Source: an uncultured Bacilli bacterium (GTDB lineage Bacteria > Bacillota_I > Bacilli_A > RF39 > UBA660). From it: DNA of 33,352 bases. A program made the translations under genes and the position numbers. The stretch lies in assembly GCA_947631045.1 (NCBI GenBank), contig CANRJV010000014.1, positions 1 to 33,352 of the forward strand, read 5' to 3'. The notes beneath the pieces were generated by a model. That model was not told the DNA's origin and did not search any database. It saw nothing but the letters and a program-made list of their open reading frames with translations. Below are positions 33,286-33,352 of the stretch, in pieces; position 1 is the first letter of the stretch, and each line of letters begins with the position of its first letter.

Positions 33286-33352
33286 GTAGAGAGAAATAAT
33301 TAAATTATTTCGTCCCTCTCACACCACCGTACATACGGTTCTCGTATACGGC
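33286..33352 (-). mobile_element. 3' end of a group II intron (domains V-VI, partial)
   Basis: On the minus strand, positions 33352-33326 fold as domain V: GCCGTA pairs with TACGGT, TACG with CGTA, with a two-base TG bulge and an AGAAC loop. Domain VI follows with GAAATAATT pairing with AATTATTTC (about 33310-33292). The intron ends within about 33281-33286. The orientation is the same as that of the 5' intron fragment at the left edge. The exact 3' splice site cannot be fixed from this window. Confidence 0.8.

Noticed and set aside
1-33352. CRISPR arrays, tRNA and rRNA genes
   Set aside because: No regularly spaced direct repeats and no cloverleaf or rRNA-like segments were seen by eye; a dedicated scan was not possible.

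Overview
The window is strongly AT-rich and has clear Shine-Dalgarno sites, sigma-A-type promoters (TTGAAA-17-TATAAT and similar), several TTG starts behind AGGTGA-type sites, a SipW/TasA-like secretion module and a minimal Ku plus ligase pair. TGG is used for Trp and several genes stop with TGA, so the genetic code is standard. This suggests an uncultured low-GC member of the Bacilli / Mycoplasmatota neighbourhood (RF39- or Erysipelotrichia-like gut lineages); that placement is inference. Both ends of the window lie inside minus-strand group II introns: the first ~73 nt of an intron at the left edge, and domains V-VI with the 3' end at the right edge. The piece is therefore probably an assembly contig bounded by a multicopy intron.

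Region 1 (about 0.1-6.5 kb) is an accessory, partly decayed region. It holds a DUF1016/YhcG nuclease, a membrane-anchored orphan, a frameshifted SEC-C gene, a secreted YHYH/cadherin-like protein, and a minus-strand operon in which an MBL-fold hydrolase and an NTF2-like gene are broken while the last gene (DUF4238 + SEC-C) is intact. A DpnII/MboI-like PD-(D/E)XK protein follows.

Region 2 (6.6-15.6 kb, minus strand) holds a SWIM-SNF2 helicase with its SAP-domain partner gene, an alpha/beta hydrolase, and a two-gene operon of a UDG-superfamily protein and a three-domain fusion (HD + SpoT/MESH1-like HD + P-loop kinase). Three unrelated accessory genes (1.7, 6.5 and 15.5 kb) share the same upstream promoter repeat, which looks like a cassette arrangement.

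Region 3 (15.7-23.6 kb, mostly plus) holds an AraC/GyrI-like regulator, a two-gene unit of a HerA/VirB4-like ATPase and a 13-cysteine repeat protein, a PHP phosphatase divergent from a LysR regulator, and a TasA-like / SipW-like / DUF5305-like operon.

Region 4 (23.6-33.3 kb) holds a GNAT acetyltransferase, Ku-ligase NHEJ, two SDR enzymes, a large secreted Ig/FN3-like protein whose promoter spacer contains a run of nine G, a GDPD phosphodiesterase with a leaderless-looking promoter, a beta-helix surface protein with a sortase-like tail, a lone sigma-70 region 2 protein, a GH3 glycosidase and TspO.

The most striking signals are the G9 tract between -35 and -10 of the surface-protein gene (probable phase variation), the shared promoter repeat, the UDG/HD-MESH-kinase operon, and the ATPase/Cys-repeat pair.
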